Of a stretch of DNA of 64,000 bases, positions 19,013 to 27,346 are shown one piece after another; position 1 is the stretch's first letter; each line of letters begins with the position of its first letter. A program made the position numbers and the translations under genes. The stretch is from Pseudomonas nunensis (GTDB taxonomy: Bacteria > Pseudomonadota > Gammaproteobacteria > Pseudomonadales > Pseudomonadaceae). The stretch lies in assembly GCF_024296925.1 (NCBI RefSeq), contig NZ_CP101125.1, positions 2,792,501 through 2,856,500 on the forward strand. The letters are read 5' to 3'. The notes beneath the pieces were generated by a model. It was given only the letters and a program-made list of their open reading frames with translations, did not search any database and was not told where the DNA came from.

Positions 19013-19504
19013 TTACAGGGCCTTGATCCAGAACAGCATGCGCCCGTGGGCCGGGTCGAACATGCCGGGCGCAAAACCGAACTTGGCATAGGACGCCTGG
19101 GCGACGTCATTGCCTTCCAGGACTTCGAGGGTGATCTTGCAGGCGCCGCGCTGGCGGGCGATGTCTTCGACCTTTTGCAGCATTTTCTGGCTCAGCCCCA
19201 GGCCTCGAAACTTCGGCACCACCGCCACATCGTGCACGTTGACCAGTGGCCGACAGGCGAAGGTCGAAAAGCCTTCAAAGCAATTGACCAGCCCTGCCGG
19301 TTCGCCGCCGACGAACGCCAACACGCTGAAAGCATATGGACGCTTGGCCAGTTCCGCCGGCAGTTGCCGCAACACCTCGGCGTCCAGCGGTTCGCCGCCG
19401 CCCATCGGGTCTTCGGCGTAGCTGTTCAGCACCAGGCAAATGGCCTCGGCATGTACCGGGTTGGTGTAGCTGGCTTGAAGGACAAGTATTTCTGCGGATT
19501 CCAT
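19013..19504 (-). CDS. GNAT-family N-acetyltransferase
   Basis: 163 residues from the ATG at 19504, placed by GAGGG five bases upstream; a GTG two codons earlier is less well spaced. Acetyl-CoA-binding motif A is VHDVAVVPKFRGLGLSQKML (R/Q-x-x-G-x-G/A type), followed by motif B-like LEVLEGNDVAQASYAKFGF. A cytoplasmic acetyltransferase of unknown acceptor. It is monocistronic. Confidence 0.85.
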   Translation of the reverse strand: MESAEILVLQASYTNPVHAEAICLVLNSYAEDPMGGGEPLDAEVLRQLPAELAKRPYAFSVLAFVGGEPAGLVNCFEGFSTFACRPLVNVHDVAVVPKFRGLGLSQKMLQKVEDIARQRGACKITLEVLEGNDVAQASYAKFGFAPGMFDPAHGRMLFWIKAL

Positions 19505-19574
19505 TTCCACCCTCGATCACACATCAAATTGGCCACGGACATTAGCGTGAAGGTGACGTGGGGACAACCGGGAC

Positions 19575-19650
19575 AAGATCAAAAGATCGCAGCCTTCGGC
19601 AGCTCCTACGCGCCTGTGGGCGCCGCCGAAGCCTGCGATCTTTTGATCTT
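19575..19650. repeat. Inverted repeat (GATCGCAGCCTTCGGCAG family)
   Basis: Arms AAGATCAAAAGATCGCAG... and ...CTGCGATCTTTTGATCTT flank a short loop at the 3' end of the DinB gene; its right end touches the stop codon. Likely terminator. Confidence 0.8.
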
Positions 19651-20230
19651 AGTGGCCCCACACCAATTCTTCGGTCCAACCCAACTCAGCAAAATCCTGC
19701 GCCCGCAACCCCGCCTCCCCAGCGCAAAAAAACTCGTCCAGTTGCGGCGGTTTGACTGAAGTGCCACTGAGCATGGCGTGAACCTGCCCACGGTGGTGAA
19801 TCTGGTGTTCGAACAAATGAGAAAGCATGCGCAAACGGCTGTCGTGTTGCGGCGGATCCCGTGCGATGGTCACCATCTGCCCGAGATCCGCATCACGCAG
19901 TTGTTCGCAATAAGCGATCAGCCGTCGGTCCACGCTGACCTGTTCGTGCTTGAGGTCATCGGCGTGCGTGAACGGTTGTTCATCCTTGAAAAACACGTAG
20001 CAATCGGGATGCGGCACATCACCGCGCAACTCGCGCTCCAGAGCGTCCACGTAGAACCAGTCACAGGTGAGGATGTGGTTGAGGGTCGCACAGATGCTCG
20101 GGAAAAAACTGACACGCGGTGCCGCCAATTCCGACGCGCTCAACTGGCCCCAGGCCTTGGCCAGTCGATGGTTGGCCCAGGCGTTCTGGTAGGCCATGGT
20201 CAGTAAATGGTGAGACAGAGGCTGATTCAT
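19649..20230 (-). CDS. DinB/YfiT-family metalloprotein
   Basis: 193 residues; ATG at 20230 behind GGAGGAG. Four-helix-bundle DinB fold, with the metal-binding histidines visible as LNHILTCDWFY (first His) and LFEHQIHHRGQVHAML (second and third His region). Family members include thiol-dependent transferases (mycothiol, bacillithiol or glutathione type) and stress proteins; substrate is not predictable here. It starts 18 bp after zapE and is probably co-transcribed. Confidence 0.85.
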   Translation of the reverse strand: MNQPLSHHLLTMAYQNAWANHRLAKAWGQLSASELAAPRVSFFPSICATLNHILTCDWFYVDALERELRGDVPHPDCYVFFKDEQPFTHADDLKHEQVSVDRRLIAYCEQLRDADLGQMVTIARDPPQHDSRLRMLSHLFEHQIHHRGQVHAMLSGTSVKPPQLDEFFCAGEAGLRAQDFAELGWTEELVWGH

Positions 20231-20248
20231 CGTCGCTCCTCCTGGTGC

Positions 20249-21367
20249 TCAAACGTCGGCAAAGCGTTGCAGCTGCATTTCCTGCAAACGGCTGAGCGTG
20301 CGGCGGAACGGGAATTCCAGGTAACCCTCGGTGTACAAGGCGTCCATCGGCACCTGGGCTTCGAGGTACAGCGGCACCTTACGGTCGTAGCACTCGTCCA
20401 CCAGCGCGATGAAGCGCCGCACGCCGTCGTCATGCACCGACAACTGCGGCAACTCGCGGTCACCGGCCACCACCCGTTCCGCCCCGTCTTCCGTGCCCCG
20501 CGCAATCCGCCCTTCGCGTTTTTGCGCACTGAGGTTGGGCACTTCACTCATCAGGATAGCGCTGAAGGTGTCGCACAGGGCCATGAAGTCCATGGCGGCG
20601 AAAGGTTGTTCGCACAGGTCAGCGTAGCGACACCAAAGCACCGTGGCACTGGCCTGCACCACATGGACGCTGCGATAGCCGACCTGGATCGGATCACTCG
20701 ACACCGACTGGCCAACAGTCAGGGCCTTGAACGCTTCGGCCAAACCGCTGGGCTGATCAAGTGCCCCGACCCAATACCGCTGCAACGCCGTGCCGGGATG
20801 CAGGCGATGATCTTCCCCGCCATCCACCGCGATCACCTGCATATGCTGCTTGATCGCCTCGATGGCCGGGGTAAAACGGTCACGATTGAAGCCATCGGCA
20901 TACAGCTGATCCGGCGGTTGATTGGAGGTGCTGACCACCACCACGCCTTCCTCGAACATCACCTGGAACAGTCGGCCGAGAATGATCGCGTCGCCGATGT
21001 CGTTGACGAACAACTCATCGAAACACAACACCCGGACTTCCTGGGCCAACTCTTGGGCCAGGGCTTTGAGCGGGTCGGCGGTGCCGGTCAGTTGGAATGA
21101 ACGCTGATGCACCCAACCCATGAAGTGGTGGAAATGCTGGCGCCGGGCCGGCACCCGCAGGCTTTCGTAGAACTGATCCATCAACCAGGTCTTGCCGCGA
21201 CCGACCGGGCCCCAAAGGTAAACGCCAGTAATGGACTTATGCCCTTCGTGCAAGGCTTCGTGACACTTTTGCAGGGCCCAGACGGCATGTTCCTGGGCCT
21301 CGTCCTGGACGAAGCCCTTCTGTTCAACGGCGTATTGCCAAGCGCTTAACGGGGAATCGAAAGTCAT
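20249..21367 (-). CDS. zapE: Cell-division AAA+ ATPase ZapE (AFG1 family)
   Basis: 372 residues. Walker A GVYLWGPVGRGKTWLMD, the family stretch FHHFMGWVHQ, Walker B VRVLCFDELFVNDIGDA, sensor-like VVSTSNQPPDQLYADGFNRDRFTPAI and C-terminal FMALCDTFSAILMSEVPNL / ALVDECYDRKVPLYLEA. ZapE acts at the Z ring late in division, especially under stress; AFG1 homologues work in mitochondrial protein quality control. It is at the head of a two-gene unit with the DinB gene. Confidence 0.93.
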   Translation of the reverse strand: MTFDSPLSAWQYAVEQKGFVQDEAQEHAVWALQKCHEALHEGHKSITGVYLWGPVGRGKTWLMDQFYESLRVPARRQHFHHFMGWVHQRSFQLTGTADPLKALAQELAQEVRVLCFDELFVNDIGDAIILGRLFQVMFEEGVVVVSTSNQPPDQLYADGFNRDRFTPAIEAIKQHMQVIAVDGGEDHRLHPGTALQRYWVGALDQPSGLAEAFKALTVGQSVSSDPIQVGYRSVHVVQASATVLWCRYADLCEQPFAAMDFMALCDTFSAILMSEVPNLSAQKREGRIARGTEDGAERVVAGDRELPQLSVHDDGVRRFIALVDECYDRKVPLYLEAQVPMDALYTEGYLEFPFRRTLSRLQEMQLQRFADV

Positions 21368-21441
21368 GAGGGCCGCGCTTCAAGTCTGAAGCCACGCAGT
21401 ATGCCAGCCGCCCGATTATTTGAAACACCACAAATCTTCCC

Positions 21442-21531
21442 TGTGGGAGCGGGCTTGCTCGCGAAGGCGTCGTGTCAGTCGACATCAATATCGACTGACC
21501 CACCGCTTTCGCGAGCAAGCCCGCTCCCACA
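21442..21531. repeat. REPIN
   Basis: Paired REP arms between zapE (upstream side) and the NTF2-like gene (3' side). Confidence 0.93.
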
Positions 21532-21548
21532 GGGTTAAGTGGCGGATG

Positions 21549-21890
21549 TCAGAGGGAGATATCCAACCGGGCGATCTTGCCCTGTTCGTTCAGGCGGAAC
21601 GTGTAGCGCAGTTCCAGCGGACTGCCGGGAAATGTCCCGGAAATCAGGTTGTGCACCAGCACCTTGCCGGTACGCAGTTGCACGTCGAGCACTTCGACCC
21701 GAGGCTGGTAGCGTTGCGCGGTGTCTTGCATCCATTGGGCGATGGCCTGGGTGCCGACCTGGTGCTCGCCTTCATCGAAGACATTGGCATCCTCAGCGAA
21801 AAAACTGGCGACCCGCGAGGTGTCACGGGCATTGGCGGCGGCGATGTAATCGGCGATGGCCGGTGCCAGTGAAGAGGCTGGATTAGACAT
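21549..21890 (-). CDS. NTF2/SnoaL-like small protein
   Basis: 113 residues; ATG at 21890 with AAGGAG 9 bp upstream. One NTF2-like alpha+beta cone: N-terminal helix with YIAAANARDTSRVASFFAEDANVFDEGE, then strands ending LRYTFRLNEQGKIARLDISL. Such proteins are small isomerases, hydrolases or binding domains. It lies 52 bp downstream of the YafY-type regulator on the same strand and is probably co-transcribed with it. Confidence 0.75.
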   Translation of the reverse strand: MSNPASSLAPAIADYIAAANARDTSRVASFFAEDANVFDEGEHQVGTQAIAQWMQDTAQRYQPRVEVLDVQLRTGKVLVHNLISGTFPGSPLELRYTFRLNEQGKIARLDISL

Positions 21891-21942
21891 GCTGAAGGCT
21901 CCTTGTTGTTTGATTCTGGAGCCATGTTAAGACACGTCTGTG

Positions 21943-22668
21943 TCAGTTCTTGTCAGGAGTGAATCGGCCGTTTTCGTCCAGTTGCATCTGCTTGCGCCAG
22001 GTGCGCAGCAAGTCACTGCGACGGCCCGGATAGCGATCGCCCTGCTCACTCGCGGCGGAAATCCGGTCGGTGCGAAAGGTCCGGTAGGCGCCGCGCAATT
22101 CACACCAGGCGACGATGATCCGCACCTCGTTGAGAAACCCCAGAGCCAGCGGCCAGATCAGGCGCTGGGTCGGCACCTGATTGGCATCGGCGTAATCGAT
22201 GTGCAACTTGGCCTGATTGCGGATCGCCTGGCGAAACACATTCAACGGCACGGCGTTTTGCGCGAAGCCGAATCCCGGTGGGCCGGGCAAGACTGTTGGG
22301 TTGTGTAAGGCGTCCAGTGCCTCAGGCGCCAACACGGCGGCAATCTTGGCCAGCGCATCCGCTGCGGCTTTGCTCAACACCTCATCCCCACGCTGATCGA
22401 CATAACGCAAACCGAGCACGATAGCTTCGGTTTCGTCGGCGTTGAGCATCAATGGCGGCAGAAACAAACCACTGCGCAACACGTAACCAATCCCCGCCTC
22501 GCCATAAATCGGCGCGCCGAGAGCCGTCAGTTCGGCGATGTCGCGGTACAGCGTGCGTTCGGAAATCTCCAGCTCGCTGGCCAGGGTTGCGGCGGTCGCC
22601 GGACGGCTTTTACCCCGCAGCACTTGCAGCAAGGTCAGTAATCGGGTGGTTCGCGACACGATCGGCAC
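21943..22668 (-). CDS. YafY-type HTH/WYL transcriptional regulator
   Basis: 241 residues from GTG 22668; a GTG at 22659 giving MSRTTRLLTLLQVL is an equally good start. N-terminal winged helix (ASELEISERTLYRDIAELTALGAPIYGE) and a C-terminal WYL-like ligand domain (LHIDYADANQ...RLIWPLALGFLNEVRIIVAWCELRGAYRTFRTDRI). These regulators usually repress neighbouring genes and respond to a small ligand. It may control itself and the downstream NTF2-like gene, or the divergent aldo/keto reductase 181 bp away. Confidence 0.85.
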   Translation of the reverse strand: MPIVSRTTRLLTLLQVLRGKSRPATAATLASELEISERTLYRDIAELTALGAPIYGEAGIGYVLRSGLFLPPLMLNADETEAIVLGLRYVDQRGDEVLSKAAADALAKIAAVLAPEALDALHNPTVLPGPPGFGFAQNAVPLNVFRQAIRNQAKLHIDYADANQVPTQRLIWPLALGFLNEVRIIVAWCELRGAYRTFRTDRISAASEQGDRYPGRRSDLLRTWRKQMQLDENGRFTPDKN

Positions 22669-22849
22669 TCAGTGCGGAAAAGTGCTCGCAGCTTAGCAAA
22701 GGCTGCTGTCAGAAACTGGCAGGAGCGAAACTGCCAGTGGTCACTCCCTGAAAAAAGCGTCTTGACGCTGGATATTACTCGCATCATATTAAATACATGT
22801 CGTTGAACATTTATATTTAACCCAAGCGTATTTCCTCAGGAGTGATCTC

Positions 22850-23902
22850 ATGCATTACAAAGTCTTCGGCCGCAAAACCGGCCTGCGGGTTTCGGAACTG
22901 GCGTTGGGCGCCGGCAACTTCGGCACCGGTTGGGGCCACGGCGCGGAGCGCGATGAAGCCAAGCGGATATTCGACGGTTACCTGGAAGCCGGTGGCAACT
23001 TCATCGACACCGCCAACGGCTATCAGAACGGTCAATCCGAAGTGATGCTCAGCGAGTTCATTGCGGCGGAACGGGATCGTCTGGTCATCGCAACCAAATA
23101 CACGATGGGCACGGATCGGGTTGCGGGCATTTCCTTCACCGGCAACAACCGCAAGAACATGGTCCGCTCTGTGGAAGAGAGTCTGAAACGGCTCAAGACC
23201 GATCATATCGACCTGTTCTGGGCGCACATCACGGACGGCGTCACGCCGATGGAAGAAATCCTTCGCGGCTTCGATGATCTGGTGCGCGCCGGCAAGATCC
23301 ACTACGCCGGCCTGTCGAACTTCCCGGCATGGCGCATTGCTCGCGCTGACGTGCTGGCCGAAGTGCGCGGTTTCTCGCCAATTGCCGCGATCCAGACCGA
23401 ATACAGCCTGGCCGAGCGCACCGCTGAACGTGAATTGCTGCCGATGGCTGAAGCGCTTGGTTTGGCCGCAACCTTGTGGTCACCGCTGGGCGGTGGCTTC
23501 CTCACCGGCAAGTACCGCACCAACGACGAGAACAACCGCGCGGCCAAACTCGGCATGCTGATCCACGCCGAGAAAAGCGCCCGGGAAACCGCCCTGCTCG
23601 ATACCTTGTTGGCGGTCGCTGCAGAACTGGAATCGACCCCGACGCATGTGGCGATTGCCTGGTTGCGTGAGAAAGCCAAACGTTCGACCACGGCGCTGAT
23701 TCCGATCTTGGGTTCGCGGACTCGGGAACAGCTGGATGCGACGTTGGGGGCATTGGAGGTGGCGTTAAGTGATGAACAGTTGGCGCGGCTGGATGGCTCC
23801 AGCGCCGTGGAAGTGGGTGTGCCACACGCGATGATTGCCGGGTCGGCGGCGCGGTATACCGGGGTTGAGACCCTGGATTTGCCGAAGATTCCGGTGGCCT
23901 GA
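22850..23902 (+). CDS. Aldo/keto reductase
   Basis: 350 residues; ATG with AGGAG 8 bp upstream. TIM-barrel AKR: catalytic Asp/Tyr in FIDTANGYQNGQSE, Lys in LVIATKYTMG, His in DLFWAHITDG, and the NADPH-binding end IPILGSRTREQLDATLGAL. It reduces carbonyl compounds with NADPH; substrate unknown. The strongly AT-rich upstream region suggests its own promoter, divergent from the YafY-type gene. Confidence 0.9.
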   Translation: MHYKVFGRKTGLRVSELALGAGNFGTGWGHGAERDEAKRIFDGYLEAGGNFIDTANGYQNGQSEVMLSEFIAAERDRLVIATKYTMGTDRVAGISFTGNNRKNMVRSVEESLKRLKTDHIDLFWAHITDGVTPMEEILRGFDDLVRAGKIHYAGLSNFPAWRIARADVLAEVRGFSPIAAIQTEYSLAERTAERELLPMAEALGLAATLWSPLGGGFLTGKYRTNDENNRAAKLGMLIHAEKSARETALLDTLLAVAAELESTPTHVAIAWLREKAKRSTTALIPILGSRTREQLDATLGALEVALSDEQLARLDGSSAVEVGVPHAMIAGSAARYTGVETLDLPKIPVA

Positions 23903-23907
23903 AAAAG

Positions 23908-23934
23908 CTTCGCGGGCAAGCCTCGCTCCTACAG
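23908..23934. repeat. Solitary half REP-like element
   Basis: A single CTTCGCGGGCAAGCCTCGCTCCTACAGG arm without a partner, of the variant seen paired at 45193-45265; immediately followed by a full REPIN. Confidence 0.7.
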
Positions 23935-23949
23935 GGACTGTGGAGATCC

Positions 23950-24039
23950 TGTGGGAGCGGGCTTGCTCGCGAAGGCGTCGTGTCAGTCAGCATTTTTGTC
24001 TACTGACACACCGCTTTCGCGAGCAAGCCCGCTCCCACA
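23950..24039. repeat. REPIN
   Basis: Paired REP arms in the convergent space between the aldo/keto reductase and agmatinase-family genes. Confidence 0.93.
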
Positions 24040-24054
24040 TTTTTGAACCGCGTA

Positions 24055-25014
24055 TTACCTGTCGACTTTGTGCTTCGCCGCATACAGGCACAGCATTTCC
24101 ATCGCCAATGTCGCCGCCGCCAGCGAGGTAATGTCTGCGCTGTCATACGCCGGCGCGACTTCGACCACGTCCATCCCCACCAGATTGATCCCGCGCAAAC
24201 CGCCGAGAATCTCCAGCGCCTGAACCGTGCTCAAACCGCCACACACCGGGGTTCCGGTGCCCGGAGCGAACGCCGGGTCCAGGCAATCGATATCAAACGT
24301 CAGGTACACCGGGTTATCGCCGACCCGCGCGCGAATCGCTTCGACAATCGCCTCGCAACCCTGGCGATGCACCTGCCGTGCGTCCAGCACTTGAAAACCC
24401 ATGTGATCGTCATTGGTGGTGCGTAAGCCGATCTGCACCGAGCGCGACGGATCCACCAGCCCTTCTTTCGCCGCGTGCCAGAACATCGTGCCGTGATCGA
24501 CGCGCTTGCCCTCCTCGTCCGGCCAGGTGTCGCTGTGGGCGTCGAAGTGGATCAGCGACAACGCGCCATGTTTGCGCGCATGGGCCTTGAGCAGCGGATA
24601 GGTGATGAAGTGATCGCCACCAAACGTGAGCATCGCGCTGCCGGCATTCAAGATGTGCTCGGCATGGGCTTCGATGCTTTCCGGTACAGATTGCGGCGTG
24701 CCGTAGTCGAAGTCGCAATCGCCGTAATCGATCACCGCCAAGTGATCGAACGGGTCGAAGGTCCACGGCCAGTGGCGCTCCCAGGCGATCCCGGTGGACG
24801 CCGCACGAATCCCGCGCGGTCCGAAACGTGCGCCGGGGCGGTTGCTGGTGGCGGTGTCGAACGGTACCCCGCTGACGGCCACATCGACCCCGCGCAAGTC
24901 GCGGCTGTAGCGCCGGCGCATGAAACTGGTGATACCGGCGTAGGTGCTTTCGGCGGCAGTCCCGTAGAGGCTGTCGCGGGTCATGGCCTGGTCGTTTTGC
25001 ACAGGGACATCCAT
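24055..25014 (-). CDS. speB: Agmatinase/ureohydrolase-family enzyme
   Basis: 319 residues; ATG with AAGGAA 8 bp upstream. All binuclear-manganese motifs are intact: FGGDHFITYP, LIHFDAHSDTW and TFDIDCLDPAFAPGTGTPV. The family hydrolyses agmatine to putrescine and urea, or related guanidino acids (guanidinobutyrate, guanidinopropionate) in Pseudomonas. It lies 13 bp downstream of a polyamine-type binding protein and near a divergent LysR gene, a context typical of guanidino-compound catabolism. The exact substrate cannot be settled by sequence reading, so the symbol is provisional. Confidence 0.8.
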   Translation of the reverse strand: MDVPVQNDQAMTRDSLYGTAAESTYAGITSFMRRRYSRDLRGVDVAVSGVPFDTATSNRPGARFGPRGIRAASTGIAWERHWPWTFDPFDHLAVIDYGDCDFDYGTPQSVPESIEAHAEHILNAGSAMLTFGGDHFITYPLLKAHARKHGALSLIHFDAHSDTWPDEEGKRVDHGTMFWHAAKEGLVDPSRSVQIGLRTTNDDHMGFQVLDARQVHRQGCEAIVEAIRARVGDNPVYLTFDIDCLDPAFAPGTGTPVCGGLSTVQALEILGGLRGINLVGMDVVEVAPAYDSADITSLAAATLAMEMLCLYAAKHKVDR

Positions 25015-25027
25015 GGTGAGTTCCTTA

Positions 25028-26119
25028 TTATTGGCGGCTACGGAAAGTGGTCCAGAGACGGGTGCGCTGGCGCATGTCCTTGAGGCTCATGCTGCGGTCG
25101 GCGTACAAACGGTCGCGAACGTCGGCCAGCGGGTAGATATCCGGGTCGGTACGCACTGCTTCATCCACCAGCGGCGTCGCGGCAGTGTTGGCGGTGGCGA
25201 AAAACAGTGTATTGGTCAGCGCGGCAACGGATTCGGGGCGCAGCATGAATTCAATGAATTGGCGGGCGGCTTCGGGGTGTGGCGCATCCTTGGGAATCGC
25301 CAGGTTGTCCTGCCACACCAGCGTGCCCTCCTTGGGAATCCGGTAGGCCACTTCATAAGGCTTGTTGGCCTTTCGCGCCTGATCGGCGGCCATGCTCGCG
25401 TCACCGTTGTAAGTCAGGGCCAGGCACACGCTGCCATTGGCGAGGTCATTGATCTGCCGACCGCTGGCGACGTACAGCACATTCGGTTGAAGCTGATGCA
25501 GCAATGCCTCGGCGGCGGTCAGATCTTTCTGATCAGTGCTGTAGGGATCTTTACCGAGGTAATGCAACGCCAGGCCAATCACTTCCTGCGGTGAGTCGAT
25601 AATCGCAATCCCGCAGTCTTTCAACTTGCTGGCGTACTCGGGCTTGAACAGCAAATCCAGGCTGTTGAGCGGTACGCCGGGCAAGCGTTGTTTCACCGCT
25701 TCGACATTCATCCCAAGGCCCAACGTGCCCCAGGTGTACGGCACGCCGTAGCGATTGCCGGGATCGACCGCCGCGAGTTTTTCCAGCAAATCCGGATCAA
25801 GATTGGCGTAACCCTTGAGCCCTTCGTGGGGAATCGCCTTCAATGCGCCGGCCGCCAAACCACGGGCCAGGACACTGGAGGACGGCACCACTACGTCATA
25901 ACCGCTGCCGCCAGTGAGCAACTTGGTTTCCAGCACTTCCGACGCATCGAAGGTGTCGTAGCGCACGTGAATACCGGTTTCCTGCTCGAACTTCTGCAGG
26001 GTTTCGGGCGCCACGTAATCGGCCCAACTGTAGAGGTTGACGACTTTTTCCTCGGCCTGGGCGGACACGGCCATGGCGAGTAACAGCGCGGGAAAACACA
26101 GCTTGAAGAGAGGAGCCAT
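25028..26119 (-). CDS. PotF/PotD-like periplasmic polyamine-binding protein
   Basis: 363 residues from the ATG at 26119, which yields a proper signal peptide (MAPLFKLCFPALLLAMAVSAQAEEK); the frame extends 17 codons further without support. Mature protein begins VVNLYSWADYVAPETLQKFEQETGI, the PotF signature start, with FDASEVLETKLLTGGSGYDVVVPS and NDLANGSVCLALTYNGD. It binds putrescine, spermidine or a related cation for an ABC importer. No ATPase or permease genes are adjacent, so it may use a transporter encoded elsewhere. Operon with the speB-like gene. Confidence 0.87.
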   Translation of the reverse strand: MAPLFKLCFPALLLAMAVSAQAEEKVVNLYSWADYVAPETLQKFEQETGIHVRYDTFDASEVLETKLLTGGSGYDVVVPSSSVLARGLAAGALKAIPHEGLKGYANLDPDLLEKLAAVDPGNRYGVPYTWGTLGLGMNVEAVKQRLPGVPLNSLDLLFKPEYASKLKDCGIAIIDSPQEVIGLALHYLGKDPYSTDQKDLTAAEALLHQLQPNVLYVASGRQINDLANGSVCLALTYNGDASMAADQARKANKPYEVAYRIPKEGTLVWQDNLAIPKDAPHPEAARQFIEFMLRPESVAALTNTLFFATANTAATPLVDEAVRTDPDIYPLADVRDRLYADRSMSLKDMRQRTRLWTTFRSRQ

Positions 26120-26218
26120 GACAAACACCTGACCAGTTGGAGTAGTTGCAGCGTGCGCCCTCGGATACATTGGTGAAATATCAAGTTTGTTAACCTGACT
26201 TTATCCGGGAGTAATGTG
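26120..26218. promoter_or_regulatory. Divergent promoter region between the binding protein and LysR genes
   Basis: This 99-bp gap holds both promoters; a LysR regulator typically binds such a region. No clear T-N11-A site was singled out. Confidence 0.45.
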
Positions 26219-27112
26219 ATGCTCGGCCAACTGCATGATCTGGACCTGCAATTGCTGCGGCTGTTTGTCAGCGTGGTCGAGTGCGGCGGCTTCAGTGCGG
26301 CGCAGGGTGAACTGGGGCTGAGCCAGTCGAGCATCAGCCAGCAAATGGCCAAGCTCGAAACCCGCCTCGGTTATCGCCTGTGCAGTCGTGGCAAGGGTGG
26401 TTTCCGCATCACGCCCAAAGGCGAGCAACTGCTGATCGCCATCCGTGGCCTGTTCGAGTCCATCGAAGCCTTTCGCCATCAGTCCAACGGCGTGGCCGGA
26501 CGGTTGATTGGCGAGGTGCGCTTGGGGCTGTCCGAAGCCCTCGATCAATCGGTACTGCAACGGGTGGCGGACGCGATCCGGCGCTTTCGCGAGAGGGACG
26601 AGTCGGTGCGTATCGAGTTGATAAGTGCGATGCCGGGGGAAATGGAGCGGCTGATGCTGCAACAACGGCTGGACCTGGCGATCGGCTATTTCTCACAGGT
26701 GCAAAGCGCTTTTGACTACCGCGAGTTGTTTAGCGAAACCCAGCACTTGTATTGCGCACCGGGGCATCCGTTGTTCAGCAATGAAGCGCCGGATGATCAG
26801 GCGTTGCAGGCGAGCGACCGGGTGGATCATCCGTATCGGTTTCTGCGCAGTGATGAGCCGTTTCAGGGGAAGTTGTGTTCGGCGCGGTCGGAGCAGGTTG
26901 AAGGCACGCTTGCGTTTATTCTGTCCGGCAAGCATGTCGGGTATTTGCCGAGCCACTTTGCCCGTAGCTGGGAGGAAAAAGGATTGCTGCGGGCGGTGCG
27001 TGTAGGAGAGATGAGTTTTGACGTGGGTTTTCACCTGGCCCGGCATCGGGCGCAAGTGCCGGGGGAAGCACAGAAAGCGTTTGAAGAGGATTTGCTGGCG
27101 GCGTTTGCTTGA
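26219..27112 (+). CDS. LysR-family transcriptional regulator
   Basis: 297 residues from the ATG at 26219 (GGGAG 6 bp upstream; GTG 26216 is also possible). N-terminal winged helix (LQLLRLFVSVVECGGFSAAQGELGLSQSSISQQMAKLETRLGYRLC) and a C-terminal substrate-binding domain. Divergent from the polyamine-binding protein and speB-like genes and therefore their likely regulator, with a polyamine or guanidino compound as the probable effector. Confidence 0.9.
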   Translation: MLGQLHDLDLQLLRLFVSVVECGGFSAAQGELGLSQSSISQQMAKLETRLGYRLCSRGKGGFRITPKGEQLLIAIRGLFESIEAFRHQSNGVAGRLIGEVRLGLSEALDQSVLQRVADAIRRFRERDESVRIELISAMPGEMERLMLQQRLDLAIGYFSQVQSAFDYRELFSETQHLYCAPGHPLFSNEAPDDQALQASDRVDHPYRFLRSDEPFQGKLCSARSEQVEGTLAFILSGKHVGYLPSHFARSWEEKGLLRAVRVGEMSFDVGFHLARHRAQVPGEAQKAFEEDLLAAFA

Positions 27113-27129
27113 GCCCGCCACTAACCCCC

Positions 27130-27219
27130 TGTGGGAGCGGGCTTGCTCGCGAAGAGGCCGTATCAGTCGATAGAGATGTCGACTGGCACGCCGCCTTCGC
27201 GAGCAAGCCCGCTCCCACA
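27130..27219. repeat. REPIN
   Basis: Paired REP arms 17 bp after the LysR gene; its right end abuts the 13-bp tandem repeats. Confidence 0.93.
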
Positions 27220-27284
27220 GGGGTTTTGCATAGGGGTTTGTCATAGGGGTTTGTCATAGGGGTTTGCCGCAGGGATTTGTGTCA
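27220..27284. repeat. Five tandem 13-bp repeats
   Basis: Units: GGGGTTTTGCATA, GGGGTTTGTCATA (twice), GGGGTTTGCCGCA, GGGATTTGTGTCA. The array starts exactly at the end of a REPIN and lies 63 bp before the NCS2 permease start, possibly in its promoter. Confidence 0.85.
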
Positions 27285-27346
27285 GGTTGTAAGTTTTCTG
27301 GCATCCTGCGCCTCCATTTTCTGACCTGGCCCCTGGCGCTTTCCTC

